From: Candidatus Rhodoferax odensensis
Lineage (GTDB): Bacteria > Pseudomonadota > Gammaproteobacteria > Burkholderiales > Burkholderiaceae_C
DNA: 64,000 nt
NCBI GenBank assembly: GCA_016718405.1
Contig: JADKDJ010000033.1
Coordinates: 62,001 to 126,000 of the forward strand
Direction of reading: 5' to 3'
Part shown: positions 21,048-29,834 of the stretch, one piece after another
Position numbering within the stretch: the first letter of the stretch is position 1
Layout of the letters: each line of letters begins with the position of its first letter
Position numbers and translations under genes: made by a program
The notes under the pieces: model-generated
What the model was told of the DNA's origin: nothing
What the model saw: the letters and a program-made list of their open reading frames with translations, nothing else
The model's database searches: none

Positions 21048-21872
21048 TCAGAAAGAAGCGAGTTGTTGGTTGAGCAGGTCGGTGATCAGCATGGCCCCCG
21101 GTGCATGGGTGATGCAAAACGCGGGGCGGGCCTGGACCAGTGCTGCTTGGGGCGTGACGCCGCAGGCCCAGAACACCGGTATTTCGTTGTCCATCACCTC
21201 AACGGCGTCCCCGTAGTCGGGCGCATTCAGACTGCTGATACCGATCAGAGTGGGATCGCCCAGATGCACCGGCGCACCATGCACATTGGGGAAGCGTGAG
21301 GTGACCTGCACGGCGCGAATGGCCGCCGCTGCCTTCATGGGGCGCATGGACACCACCATCGGGCCATGGAAGATGCCAGCAGGCGCGGTCTGGATATTGC
21401 TGCGGTACATCGCCACGTTTTTGCCCTGTTCGATATGGCGCAGCGGCAGCCCCGCTTCGAGCAAGGCCTGCTCGAACGAAAAGGAACAGCCCAGCACAAA
21501 GGTCACCAGGTCGTCGCGCCACAAGGCCGAAATGTCGGTCGGCACATCGACTACCGCGCCGTCACGCCACACCCGGTAGCGCGGCAGGTCGGTGCAGATA
21601 TCAATGTCCGCGCCCAAACCTGGCAACTGGGCCTGGCCGGGCTCGGACACGGCCAGCAGCGGGCAGGGTTTGGGGTTGCGCTGGCAGTAGCGCAGGAAGT
21701 CCGTGGCCAGGGCCTCGGGAAGAATCACCACGTTGCCTTGCACATGGTCGCTGGCCAAGCCACTGGTGTGCGAATGCCAGACGCCCTGGCGAATCAGCTT
21801 GCGCACCTGTTGCGCGTTGCGACGGTCATCAGAACTGAAAACCGACGGTATCGATTGCGACGAAAGGCTCAC
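21048..21872 (-). CDS. DUF1445 family protein (D-glutamate cyclase-like hydro-lyase)
   Basis: The 274-aa protein matches the UPF0317/DUF1445 group ('putative hydro-lyase'). Conserved segments are FVLGCSFSFEQALLEAGLP, GKNVAMYRSNI, GPMVVSMRPM, SRFPNVHGAPVHLGDP and VFWACGVTPQAA. The mammalian member is D-glutamate cyclase, which forms 5-oxo-D-proline. The start is GTG 21872, preceded by GGGGAA. It is first after the LysR gene and upstream of TRAP and 5-oxoprolinase genes. The context supports a 5-oxoproline/D-glutamate link, but the substrate is not proven. Confidence 0.85.
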   Translation of the reverse strand: MSLSSQSIPSVFSSDDRRNAQQVRKLIRQGVWHSHTSGLASDHVQGNVVILPEALATDFLRYCQRNPKPCPLLAVSEPGQAQLPGLGADIDICTDLPRYRVWRDGAVVDVPTDISALWRDDLVTFVLGCSFSFEQALLEAGLPLRHIEQGKNVAMYRSNIQTAPAGIFHGPMVVSMRPMKAAAAIRAVQVTSRFPNVHGAPVHLGDPTLIGISSLNAPDYGDAVEVMDNEIPVFWACGVTPQAALVQARPAFCITHAPGAMLITDLLNQQLASF

Positions 21873-21984
21873 CAGAAATTCCCCAATTGCATGCCATGTG
21901 GATGGCGATGGGCGGATTGTGGAAGCTCAAGTAGTGATGTGCAAACTCAAAATATTTCGCTACCAGCATCGATTTTTTCGATTT

Positions 21985-22923
21985 TCAGGGTTTACCCTTT
22001 ATCGCCTGTTTCGGTGCTTGTTTCGCTGCCCGTTTTGGTGCGTGGGGCGCACCCTCCACGAAGGCCAGCGCGGACTTGACCACCCGCTCCACGGCCTGTG
22101 ACGTGGGGTCCGTGCGGTAGCTGGCATGGATGGGCAAGGCCTGCAATTTGGCATCGCAGGAGAGCAGCTTCAGGCTGGCAACACCGGCCAGGCGCTGCAC
22201 CGCCACGCGCGGCAACAAGGCCACGCCAAAGCCGCCCTGCACCAATTGCAGCATCGCGGAAATGGACGAGATGGCGTGCACCCTTTTGGGCTCCAGTTGG
22301 TGCTGGCGAAACAAGTCCAGCAGCGTGACATGGGGTTGCGAGCCCTTCTGGAAGGTCAACAACTCCATCTCGGCCAACTCATGGAGCCGGTAACTTCTTT
22401 TTTTGTGCAGTGCGGGGTTGCCGACAAAGGCCATTTCCATGGTCGGCAGCGCACGGTTGCGCACCCCGTCGGCGGAGGCGGGCAACACGGCAAATACCAG
22501 ATCCAAGGTACCGCGCTGGATCTGGTCCAACAACACGGGCGTAGTCTCCACAGTTAGCTCCAGCTCCAGCCCAGGCTGGTCCTGGCGCAGCTTCTCCAGC
22601 CACGGAATCAGCCAGGAATGCAACACCGACTCAATGGCCCCAATGCGCATCGACACCGCCAGCGGCGCGCCCGAACCCATCTCGGCCTTGACCTCGCGCT
22701 GCAGCTCCAGCAGCTTCTGGGCATAGACCAGAAACCGTGCACCCGCCGCGGTGAGCTTGAACTGCTTGTCGCGCCGGTCCAGCAGCAGCACACCCAGCTC
22801 GTCCTCCAGCGTGGCGATACGGCTGGACATGGCGGACTGCGTCAGAAACAGCTTGTCCGCCGCGCGCGAGATGCTCTTGAGCGAGGCAACCCAGTAAAAG
22901 GCTTCGACGAATCGCAGGTTCAT
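21985..22923 (-). CDS. LysR-type transcriptional regulator of the oxoproline/TRAP cluster
   Basis: The 312-aa protein has an N-terminal winged HTH (FVEAFYWVASLKSISRAADKLFLTQSAMSSRIATLEDELG) and a type 2 periplasmic-binding effector domain. The open frame begins at 23067 but the family start is ATG 22923. The tail is Lys/Ala/Pro-rich. Unlike most LysR genes it is co-directional with its putative targets, with a 112-base gap before the DUF1445 gene where an operator could lie. The inferred effector is the cluster's substrate. Confidence 0.85.
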   Translation of the reverse strand: MNLRFVEAFYWVASLKSISRAADKLFLTQSAMSSRIATLEDELGVLLLDRRDKQFKLTAAGARFLVYAQKLLELQREVKAEMGSGAPLAVSMRIGAIESVLHSWLIPWLEKLRQDQPGLELELTVETTPVLLDQIQRGTLDLVFAVLPASADGVRNRALPTMEMAFVGNPALHKKRSYRLHELAEMELLTFQKGSQPHVTLLDLFRQHQLEPKRVHAISSISAMLQLVQGGFGVALLPRVAVQRLAGVASLKLLSCDAKLQALPIHASYRTDPTSQAVERVVKSALAFVEGAPHAPKRAAKQAPKQAIKGKP

Positions 22924-23041
22924 GGCCGATGAGGCTCCAAAATAGCAACCGAGCATCGTGTCTGCCCGATGCGCACGGCGCGGTGTTGGCACGCCTGCGA
23001 TTGTCACCCGCAACCCTCGTCGCCCAGTCTTGCCCAAGAAA

Positions 23042-23095
23042 ATCGCGATGGGTGCCCGTGATTGCACGCATGACCGCTGAACGCCCCCTTATGAT
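23042..23095 (+). promoter_or_regulatory. Possible degenerate fluoride (crcB-motif) riboswitch
   Basis: ATCGCG (23042-23047) can pair with CGTGAT (23057-23062) around loop ATGGGTGCC, the layout of the fluoride riboswitch P1 with its AUGGNNNNC loop. GGGTG in the loop is complementary to CGCCC (23082-23086) just after GCTGAA, matching the pseudoknot placed after the conserved GCUGAUG. P3 is weak (about two pairs) and CUGAA departs from CUGAUG. It sits immediately before crcB. A true family member or a decayed one are both possible. Confidence 0.35.
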
Positions 23096-23104
23096 GGCGT
23101 CCAC

Positions 23105-23485
23105 ATGACCTCCGTCTTTGCCATCTGCATCGGTGCCAGCCTGGGCGCCCTCGCCCGCTGGGGCCTCGGCCTGTGGCTCAATCCGGGCGCCCTTATCCCT
23201 TGGGGCACGCTGGCCGCCAATTTGATCGGCGGCTACCTGGTGGGGGTGTGCGTGGCAGTTTTTCAGGTGCTGCCCAATCTGGACCCGGTGTGGCGGCTGG
23301 CATTGGTCACCGGTTTCCTGGGTGCGCTGACCACCTTCTCCAGTTTCTCCGCCGAAGTGATCGGCCTCCTGAGTCAGCAACGCTACCTGCTGGGCACGGC
23401 TACCGCAGCGCTGCATCTGTTCGGCTCCCTGGCGCTGACCATCGTCGGGATTCGAAGCGCTATGTTTTTCATAGCTACCAAGTAA
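23105..23485 (+). CDS. crcB: Fluoride channel CrcB/Fluc
   Basis: The 126-aa protein has four membrane helices. It has the Fluc signatures GTLAANLIGGYLVG (pore Asn) and TGFLGALTTFSSFSAE (Phe box and TTFS). It exports fluoride as a dual-topology dimer. The last codons (…IRSAMFFIATK) come from a copy of a dispersed repeat, so the C-terminus may have been rewritten by it. It diverges from the LysR gene. Confidence 0.94.
   Translation: MTSVFAICIGASLGALARWGLGLWLNPGALIPWGTLAANLIGGYLVGVCVAVFQVLPNLDPVWRLALVTGFLGALTTFSSFSAEVIGLLSQQRYLLGTATAALHLFGSLALTIVGIRSAMFFIATK
23456..23482. repeat. Copy of the dispersed short repeat forming the crcB 3' end
   Basis: AGCGCTATGTTTTTCATAGCTACC is nearly palindromic (GCTATG…CATAGC). 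It supplies the last codons of crcB and ends just before its stop. It resembles sites at 14954-14986, 16603-16634 and 52303-52331. Confidence 0.5.
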
Positions 23486-23546
23486 CTACGAGAAGCCGTT
23501 CTGGCTATTATTTTCGTATAGGACCGAGGGGGACCGTCCCGCCCAG

Positions 23547-24383
23547 CTACATCGCCTTGAACAAGCCCGTGTAACTGCGGCTGACTTCCAGCTTCTCGGT
23601 GCTGCCGCGAACGCTTACCAGTTGGCGGCCACGCTCGTCGCGGCTCACGCCGGAAATCGCCTTGATGTTGACCAGCGTGGAGCGGTGAATCTGCCAAAAC
23701 AGGTTCATGTCAATCTCTTCCACCAGTTCCTTGATCGGTTTGCGTATCAGTGCCTCCACCGTGGCCGTTTGCACCCGGGTGTATTTTTCGTCCGAGATGA
23801 AGAACAGCACGTCTTCGACCGGAATCATCTGAATGCTCTGGCGCACACTGGCCTGGATCCACTGCAATTTGGGCGTGGCCGAGGGGTTGAGCTGAACGGC
23901 CAGGCGTTGCAGCAATTGCTGCATGTCCGGCGTGTGCGTGGGCAGCAACGGCGCGGGCGCACTGTCGCCGTCGCCAGTCGGCCGGTTGCGCTCCGCCATG
24001 CGCTGCTTGATGCGTTGCACCGTCAGCGTCAAGCGCTCGCGCTCGGCGGGCTTGAGCACATAGTCCACTACGCCTTGCTCGAAGGCCTGCACCGCGTACT
24101 GGTCGTAGGCGGTGATAAAGACAATCTCGCAGCCCGGCCAGCCCTCGGCCTCGTCATACGTTGGAAGCTGTGCGATCTGACGCGCCGCGTCCACCCCCGT
24201 GAGCACCGGCATGCGAATGTCCAGGAACACAATGTCGGGGTGATGCTGTTCGGTCAACGCCACCGCCTCCTGGCCGTTCTTGGCCTCGGCCACGATCTCC
24301 AGCTCGGGCCACACCTCCTTCAAGCGCGCGCGAAGCTGGTCGCGCATCAGGCGTTCGTCGTCGGCAATCAGAGCACGTGTCAT
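23547..24383 (-). CDS. LytTR-family response regulator (AlgR/LytR type)
   Basis: The 278-aa protein has a receiver domain (DD at 8-9, phosphoacceptor about Asp55 in IVFLDIRMPVLTG, Lys in YVLKPAERE). It ends in a LytTR DNA-binding domain (about 175-278: DVLFFISDEKYTRV, WQIHRSTLVNI). ATG 24383 fits the family start better than the upstream TTG. It begins 32 bases after the stop of the histidine kinase gene, so they form a two-component pair. Target genes are unknown. Confidence 0.92.
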   Translation of the reverse strand: MTRALIADDERLMRDQLRARLKEVWPELEIVAEAKNGQEAVALTEQHHPDIVFLDIRMPVLTGVDAARQIAQLPTYDEAEGWPGCEIVFITAYDQYAVQAFEQGVVDYVLKPAERERLTLTVQRIKQRMAERNRPTGDGDSAPAPLLPTHTPDMQQLLQRLAVQLNPSATPKLQWIQASVRQSIQMIPVEDVLFFISDEKYTRVQTATVEALIRKPIKELVEEIDMNLFWQIHRSTLVNIKAISGVSRDERGRQLVSVRGSTEKLEVSRSYTGLFKAM

Positions 24384-24415
24384 TTGTTCATTCCCGCAAG
24401 GTGGGCAAAGGTTTA

Positions 24416-25795
24416 TCAAGGGCCGGAGGTCTCGGCTTGCGCGTCCGCGTTTACCGCATAGGGCACGGTGATGGTGACCGAGGTACCACCGCCGGGTGTT
24501 TCTCCTACGCTCAGTGAGGCCTTGGCGCCATACAGCAAGGTGAGGCGTTCACGGATATTACTCAAACCAATGCCGGTGCCGTTGGTGGCCGCCTTGCCAA
24601 AACCCAGGCCGGTGTCGGCCACGGTCACGGCTAGTTTGCCATGCGCGATTTCGGCACTCACCGTCAATTGGCCGCCCTCGGCCTTTGGCTCCAGCCCGTG
24701 CTTGATGGCGTTTTCCACCAGGCTTTGCAACATCATGGGCGGAAACTCGGCTGACAGCAGCCCGTCGCTCACGCGAATATCGGTCTGCAGCCGCTCCTCC
24801 ATGCGCACTTTCAGGATTTCAAGATAGGGCCGGATCATCGCCAGCTCGCGCCCCAGGTCACGCGTGGCCCGGGCATTGGCCTCGCGCATGGTGGGCATGC
24901 TGGCACGCAGCAGGGCGATCAGGTTCTTTTGCATGATGCTGGCGCGCGCCGGATCGGTCTCGATCAAGTGGTCAATGCTGGCCAGGGTGTTGAACAAAAA
25001 GTGGGGCTCCACCTGGGCCTGCATGGCGGCCATGCGCGCCTCGATGACCTGGCGCTTCAAGGATTCGGACTCGGCCACCTCGGTCGCCTGCGCCGCCTTG
25101 GCCTCGGCCGCCACCGTACCCTTGTAGGTGAACTTGATGATGGCCGAAATGAAGATGAACCACATCGTCAGCGGCATCAATGGCTCGCCAAACTTGTGGG
25201 AGACAAACCTAGGGCCACGTGCCTCGGCGGCTTCACGCGCGGCATCCTTGGCATCCTCTTTTGCTTCGTCGATGGCCGAGCGAATCTCGCGCCGCGCCTC
25301 TTCAACCGCCTCGCGAACCGCTTGCGCATCAGCTCCCGGCGGCAAGCGGATGCTTACCCCAGGCACTTTCAGCTCGAACCCGCTGCCCTTGGCGTCGGAT
25401 GCACTCGACGCCGGTGCCGAGGCGCCGGCGCGTGGTGTGACAGTCACGCCGCGCTCGTCAATGTTGATCTCCACCCCCTCTTGCGACTGCGGCGTGGCCG
25501 GTGGCTCAACAGCCGGCGGCTCAGTTCGCTTGGCCGGCGGCGTGGGGGTCCGTGGCGGCTTGGCCGGTCGGCGCGCCTGGTCACGCGCGGGCAGCACTTC
25601 GGTGTATGTCCAGCTAAAGGGCGGGACGTCGTGAACGATGGCCACCGTGATGATCAAACCCAGCGACAGCACAAAAAAGCGCCGCCAACTGATGCCAACC
25701 AGCCAACCAGCATAGGCATGAAACAGTTGAACGCTGCGCCCGATAAATCGGGCCCAGGCGGTGGGGGTGGCGGGTGTGGGCGGTTGGGTTGTCAT
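24416..25795 (-). CDS. LytS/YehU-type sensor histidine kinase with unusual linker
   Basis: The 459-aa protein has a transmembrane helix near 38-56, a Pro/Lys-rich stretch (about 70-105), a short beta-type segment (EINIDERGVTVTP) and a long highly charged amphipathic helix (about 155-195). A second membrane helix lies near 205-223. The His-kinase domain has the phosphoacceptor in QVEPHFLFNTLASID (about His265) and an ATPase domain with ENAIKHG and GTGIGLSNIRERL. The sensor part is not a recognised 7TM or GAF input. It pairs with the LytTR regulator downstream. Confidence 0.9.
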   Translation of the reverse strand: MTTQPPTPATPTAWARFIGRSVQLFHAYAGWLVGISWRRFFVLSLGLIITVAIVHDVPPFSWTYTEVLPARDQARRPAKPPRTPTPPAKRTEPPAVEPPATPQSQEGVEINIDERGVTVTPRAGASAPASSASDAKGSGFELKVPGVSIRLPPGADAQAVREAVEEARREIRSAIDEAKEDAKDAAREAAEARGPRFVSHKFGEPLMPLTMWFIFISAIIKFTYKGTVAAEAKAAQATEVAESESLKRQVIEARMAAMQAQVEPHFLFNTLASIDHLIETDPARASIMQKNLIALLRASMPTMREANARATRDLGRELAMIRPYLEILKVRMEERLQTDIRVSDGLLSAEFPPMMLQSLVENAIKHGLEPKAEGGQLTVSAEIAHGKLAVTVADTGLGFGKAATNGTGIGLSNIRERLTLLYGAKASLSVGETPGGGTSVTITVPYAVNADAQAETSGP

Positions 25796-25840
25796 GAGCG
25801 GGACGTTGGGTTGCGACTTGACATGCCCCGACTGTACCTA

Positions 25841-25859
25841 GGCCGTGTCACACACGGCC
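25841..25859. terminator. Perfect hairpin between the Aor operon and the kinase gene
   Basis: GGCCGTGT and ACACGGCC pair perfectly around a 3-base loop, 74 bases beyond the stop of the last Aor-operon gene and 45 bases upstream of the kinase ATG (both leftward). No T-run follows, so it may be a weak terminator, an RNA-stabilising stem or an operator of the kinase gene. Confidence 0.4.
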
Positions 25860-25932
25860 AATTGAAAGCGACACACTGCGTCAGCGCAAGACAGGCGGCT
25901 CGATCTTGCGACCAAACGAACGACGTCGCGCC

Positions 25933-26232
25933 TCACCCGCCCCCACGCTGCATATACAAATCAAAGCGTTTCATGAACGCCAGGCGCTGCGCCTCATCCA
26001 GGCCGGTGAAGCCGAACTGCACCAACAAACGGGGAATACGCGCCAAGGCGATGACACGCGGCTCGCCGACCTTCCATTGCACCGCCAGAGCGCCCAGGCC
26101 GATCTGTACCAGCAGAGTCTGCGCGGACAACTGGTACGGGTAGTCCCCCAGCGCCCGCGGCACGCTGGCAAGCCACTCCCCCTCGGTGCAACCCATCTCG
26201 CGCTCAAACTTTTCGGGGTAACTCGATTGCAT
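25933..26232 (-). CDS. Unrecognised 99-aa protein, last gene of the Aor operon
   Basis: The protein starts at ATG 26232 (MQSSYPEKFEREMG) and ends MQRGGG. The frame remains open to 26442 but the extra part is low-complexity arginine-rich shadow. It has no signal peptide, cysteine cluster or clear membrane helix, and a central hydrophobic stretch (QTLLVQIGLGALAVQW). No family is recognised with confidence. It lies 34 bases after the MoaD-like gene, in line with the AOR genes. A role in maturation or assembly of the tungsten enzyme is inference from position. Confidence 0.7.
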   Translation of the reverse strand: MQSSYPEKFEREMGCTEGEWLASVPRALGDYPYQLSAQTLLVQIGLGALAVQWKVGEPRVIALARIPRLLVQFGFTGLDEAQRLAFMKRFDLYMQRGGG

Positions 26233-26266
26233 GATGAGGGTGAGCAGCCAGCGCCGACAGGACGCA

Positions 26267-26521
26267 CTAGCCCCCCGCAATGGGCGGCCAGATGGCCAGC
26301 ACGTCACCGTCGTGCAGCGTCTGCGTCGGGCGCTGCTCGGGCGCCACATAAGTTCCGTTGACCAGCACCAGGTGCACCAGCTTGGGTGGCATGCCGTAGG
26401 GCTCGATGATCTGGCTGATGGTGGCCTGCGGGTCCACCTCAATCTCGATCACGTTGGTATGGCGTGCCTCGACCGGCAGGAAGTCGGTCAGTTGGGCAAA
26501 CAGCTTGAAGGTGATCCGCAT
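26267..26521 (-). CDS. MoaD/ThiS-family sulfur carrier protein of the AOR operon
   Basis: The 84-aa ubiquitin-fold protein (MRITFKLFAQLTDFLP…) ends in the essential Gly-Gly (PPIAGG). MoaD proteins carry the thiocarboxylate used to make the pterin dithiolene. A dedicated MoaD next to AOR genes suggests a tungstopterin-specific form. It starts 11 bases after the stop of the FAD subunit gene. ATG 26521 is chosen from the family N-terminus. Confidence 0.85.
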   Translation of the reverse strand: MRITFKLFAQLTDFLPVEARHTNVIEIEVDPQATISQIIEPYGMPPKLVHLVLVNGTYVAPEQRPTQTLHDGDVLAIWPPIAGG

Positions 26522-26532
26522 GGGGATTTGGC

Positions 26533-27828
26533 CTAGCGGCGGCGCGCATCGTCGGCGCCGCTCCAGGCACCCTGCCCTTGGGCGCTGGCCAGGTAGGCGT
26601 GCATCAGTTGCGTGGGGTCTTGCATCAGCCGGTCCTTCCACTCGCCCAGCTTTACCTGGCCTTCGACCAGGCCGCGCATCACGCCCACATGCTCGGTCCA
26701 GCCGACCGAGTTGCAGCCCACCAGCACGTCGTCCTTGAACTGCAGGCTCAGGTGGCGGCCGCCTTGCCTGTCGGTCAGCTCGGCGTGCTCGCCACCCGCC
26801 ACACCGGCCCAATCGCCAAAGCTGGCAGAGATCAAACCCAGCGTGTCGAGCACGTTGATCTGGGTCACGCCCTTGAGCTCGGCCAGCGGCGCAGCACCCT
26901 TGCCAAAAGCCACCATGTTCAACGCCGCCACGCGCGCCTGCTCGGCCGCGTTGGGCTGGATCGCGCTCACGATGGTCTTGCCCGATACCTTGTCAAAAGC
27001 CTCGGCGCAGTCGCCAGCGGCGTAGATGCCGGGCACGTTGGTCTGCAGGTGTTCGTCGGTGAGCACGCCCATCAGGCAAGTGACGCCTGAATTCTCCAGG
27101 AACCCAATGGCCGGCTTAACGCCGGTGGCACTGATGACCAGATCGGCCGCCACGGTCTGGCCATTGGACAGGCGCACGCTCAAGGGGCTGCCCGCGCTGA
27201 TGGCCTCGACCCGCGTGCCGGTGAAGACTTGCACGCCCTTGGCCTCGCACCAGTCGCGGATCATGCCGCCAGCAGTCGGGCCCATCATGCGCGGCACCAT
27301 GCGGTCCCCCATCTCGACCACGCTCAGCTGCACGCCGCGCGCGGCCAGCGCTTCCATGATGATGCAGCCGATGAAGCCCGCACCCATCTGCAACACCCTG
27401 GCTCCCTTGGTTGCCAGCGACATGATGGCGCGCGCGTCGGCGAGGGTCCAGCAGGGATGCACACCGGCGCAGTCCATGCCGGGGATCGGTGGGCGCACCG
27501 GGCTGGAGCCGGTGGCAATCAACAGGGTGTCGAACTTCAGCGTCTGGCCGTTGTCCAGCGCCACCGTGCGCGCACCGGTATCAAGCTGCTTGGCGCGTGC
27601 GTGCACCAGGTTGATGGCCAGATCGGCATAGTGCGAGGCCCCCTTGCGCAGGTAGGTGCCGCGCTCATCCACGTTACCCATCAGCAGGTAGGGAATGGCC
27701 ATGCGCGAGTACGGTGGCTCGCGCTCGTCGCCGACGACGGTGATGGTGTCCGTGGGCGCGTGTTTGCGGATGGTCTCCGCAGCAATGACACCGGCGGGGC
27801 CGGCGCCTAGGATCAGGTGATGGGTCAT
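26533..27828 (-). CDS. aorC: FAD/NAD(P)-dependent oxidoreductase, AorC-like subunit
   Basis: The 431-aa pyridine-nucleotide-disulfide-type flavoprotein has an FAD-binding GAGPAG at 8-13, a second Rossmann loop GAGFIG for NAD(P) and the ATG…GIYAAGDCAEAF flavin motif. Redox-active cysteine pairs are absent. In Aromatoleum aromaticum the AOR complex has such an FAD subunit (AorC) that links the enzyme to NAD+. The operon position supports the same role here. The symbol is assigned by analogy. Confidence 0.85.
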   Translation of the reverse strand: MTHHLILGAGPAGVIAAETIRKHAPTDTITVVGDEREPPYSRMAIPYLLMGNVDERGTYLRKGASHYADLAINLVHARAKQLDTGARTVALDNGQTLKFDTLLIATGSSPVRPPIPGMDCAGVHPCWTLADARAIMSLATKGARVLQMGAGFIGCIIMEALAARGVQLSVVEMGDRMVPRMMGPTAGGMIRDWCEAKGVQVFTGTRVEAISAGSPLSVRLSNGQTVAADLVISATGVKPAIGFLENSGVTCLMGVLTDEHLQTNVPGIYAAGDCAEAFDKVSGKTIVSAIQPNAAEQARVAALNMVAFGKGAAPLAELKGVTQINVLDTLGLISASFGDWAGVAGGEHAELTDRQGGRHLSLQFKDDVLVGCNSVGWTEHVGVMRGLVEGQVKLGEWKDRLMQDPTQLMHAYLASAQGQGAWSGADDARRR

Positions 27829-27892
27829 GACAATGCCCTTTGCGTGTTCGAAAAGAAAAGCGGCCGCAGGGGACCGCTACTTCGTTGTTTCC

Positions 27893-27958
27893 GGTCAAAC
27901 GGGGTCAGAGCACACACCCTTCGCTGCGCTGCGGGCGGTGATCCGACCCTATTTGACC
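27893..27958. repeat. REP-like imperfect palindrome in the aorB-aorC gap
   Basis: GGTCAAACGGGGT (27893-27905) and ACCCTATTTGACC (27946-27958) are inverted copies with 11 of 13 matches around a G+C-rich 40-base centre. It starts 65 bases upstream of the aorC ATG and ends 17 bases after the aorB stop (transcription is leftward). It could act as a processing or partial termination site that lowers expression of the downstream genes. Confidence 0.45.
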
Positions 27959-27974
27959 TGCGTTACGTGCCGGC

Positions 27975-29822
27975 CTACAAGCCCAAGCGCGCCTTGGTGT
28001 CGGCCGTGGGGCGGCCTTCGCTGTCCCACCCGCGGGCACTGTAGTACTTGGGCATCATCTCGCCCAGCATGCTGACCTTGCCCTTGGAGCCACCGGTCTT
28101 GCAGGCTTCCTTGAGCAGGCGTGGCGGCAGGCTGTCGTCCTTGGCGGTGAAACCGGCGCGGTTGTTGAACTCGCGCTCCATGTTCCAGATGCGTTCGCCG
28201 ATCAGGGCAAGCTCTTCCACGGTGTACGGCGCGCCGCAAGCCGGCGTCAACTGCGACGACAAGTCCGGCAGACTCCAGGCAAAGGTGGTGAAGATGCACA
28301 GGCCCGACGAATCAAAGGCGGCCGTGGCGTCCTGGAAGGCCTTCACCAGCTCGGGCTTGCCCTCGTGCTCGGTAGGGTCGGTCTTGACCGGAATGCCAAA
28401 TACTTCCGAGGCAATGGTGTAGCCGCGCAGGTGACAGCCGCCCCGGTTGGAGGTGGCATAGGCCAGCCCAATGCCCTGGATGGCGCGCCCGTCGTAGGCC
28501 GGGAACTCCTGGCCCTTGGAGCTCATGCTCAGCTCGGGGTGGCCGTACTTGGCAGTGAGGCGTTTGGAGCCCTGGCCAATTTCCTTGCCAAAGCCGCGCC
28601 CGTTGACGGTTTCTTCCGCCAGAAACGCCAGCGCCTGGGCCGAGCCAAAGTTGGCCTCGATGCCAATCTGCTCCTTGGTCAGCACGCCCATGTCGTACAG
28701 CTCCATGACCGCGCCCACGGTGGCGCCAAAGGTGATGGGGTCGATGCCTTCCTCGTTGCACAGCAGGTTGGCGTACTGCAGCGCTTCCAGGTCGTTGACG
28801 CCATTGGCGGCGCCCAGCGACCACGCTGCTTCGTACTCCAGGCCGCCATTGGCACCGCGGTACTGGGGCTTGTTTTGAATCGTGAAGTGGTTCTCATCCA
28901 TCTTGCTGATGCGCCCACAGGCGATGGTGCAGCCAAAGCAGGCCTGGTTGGTCACCAGGTGCTTCTTGCCATCGGTCTTGCGCGGCGTGACCATGGCTTC
29001 GGCCGAAATGTCCTTGGCGCCCTCGAACTGCACGTCGCGGTGGTTGCGTGTGGGCAGGCCGCCCATTTCGTTGATGACGTTCATCAGCACCTGCGTGCCG
29101 TAGGCGGGCAAGCCCTGCCCGGTCACGGCATTGTCGGCCAGTACTTTCTTGGCGGTAGCGACAGCCGCCATGAAACCCTTCGGGTCCTTCACGTTGCCCA
29201 CGCCCAGCGTACCGCGTACGGCGATTGCTTTGAGGTTCTTGCTACCCATCACGGTGCCCACGCCCGAGCGCCCGGCTGCGCGGTGCAGGTCGTTCACAAC
29301 CGCGGCAAACAGCACACCGTTCTCGCCGGCCTTGCCGATGCTGGAGACCCGGGTGAGCGGGTCCTGCAAGCCCTTCTTGATGATCTCTTCGGTCTGCCAG
29401 ACGCTCTTGCCCCACAGGTGGGCAGCGTCGCGCAGCTCGGCCACGTCATCGTTGATGTACAGGTACACCGGTTTAGGGCTCTTGCCCTCGAAGATGATCA
29501 TGTCCCAACCGGCCATCTTGAGCTCGGCGCCCCAGTAGCCGCCCGAGTTGGAGCAGGCAATCGCGCCGGTCAGCGGCCCTTTGGTAATGACTGTATAGCG
29601 CCCGCCGGTAGACGCCATGGTGCCGGTCAACGGCCCGGTTGCCCAGATGATCTTGTTGTCGGGTGACAGCGGATCGACCTTGGCGTCGATCTCTTCCACC
29701 AGGTACTTGGTGCCCAGCCCGCGCGACCCCACGTAGTCGCGCGCCCATTGCATGTTGAGCGGCTCGGACTTGACCGTGCCGGCCGTCAGGTTGACGCGAA
29801 GAATTTTTCCAGCCCATGACAT
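27975..29822 (-). CDS. aorB: Tungsten aldehyde:ferredoxin oxidoreductase, catalytic subunit (AorB-like)
   Basis: The 615-aa protein matches the AOR family end to end: MSWAGKILRVNLTAGTV, KYLVEEIDAKVDPLSPDN, STGGRYTVITKGPLTGAI (pterin binding) and GRSGVGTVMGSKNLKAI. The [4Fe-4S] cluster cysteines are in ACFGCTIACG with a distal cysteine near SSGLCIF. It oxidises aldehydes to acids with W-bis-pterin, and in Aromatoleum also uses H2 and reduces acids. It follows the polyferredoxin gene by 12 bases. A tungstate ABC importer is encoded at 51547-53824. Confidence 0.94.
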   Translation of the reverse strand: MSWAGKILRVNLTAGTVKSEPLNMQWARDYVGSRGLGTKYLVEEIDAKVDPLSPDNKIIWATGPLTGTMASTGGRYTVITKGPLTGAIACSNSGGYWGAELKMAGWDMIIFEGKSPKPVYLYINDDVAELRDAAHLWGKSVWQTEEIIKKGLQDPLTRVSSIGKAGENGVLFAAVVNDLHRAAGRSGVGTVMGSKNLKAIAVRGTLGVGNVKDPKGFMAAVATAKKVLADNAVTGQGLPAYGTQVLMNVINEMGGLPTRNHRDVQFEGAKDISAEAMVTPRKTDGKKHLVTNQACFGCTIACGRISKMDENHFTIQNKPQYRGANGGLEYEAAWSLGAANGVNDLEALQYANLLCNEEGIDPITFGATVGAVMELYDMGVLTKEQIGIEANFGSAQALAFLAEETVNGRGFGKEIGQGSKRLTAKYGHPELSMSSKGQEFPAYDGRAIQGIGLAYATSNRGGCHLRGYTIASEVFGIPVKTDPTEHEGKPELVKAFQDATAAFDSSGLCIFTTFAWSLPDLSSQLTPACGAPYTVEELALIGERIWNMEREFNNRAGFTAKDDSLPPRLLKEACKTGGSKGKVSMLGEMMPKYYSARGWDSEGRPTADTKARLGL

Positions 29823-29834
29823 GATCGATTCTCC

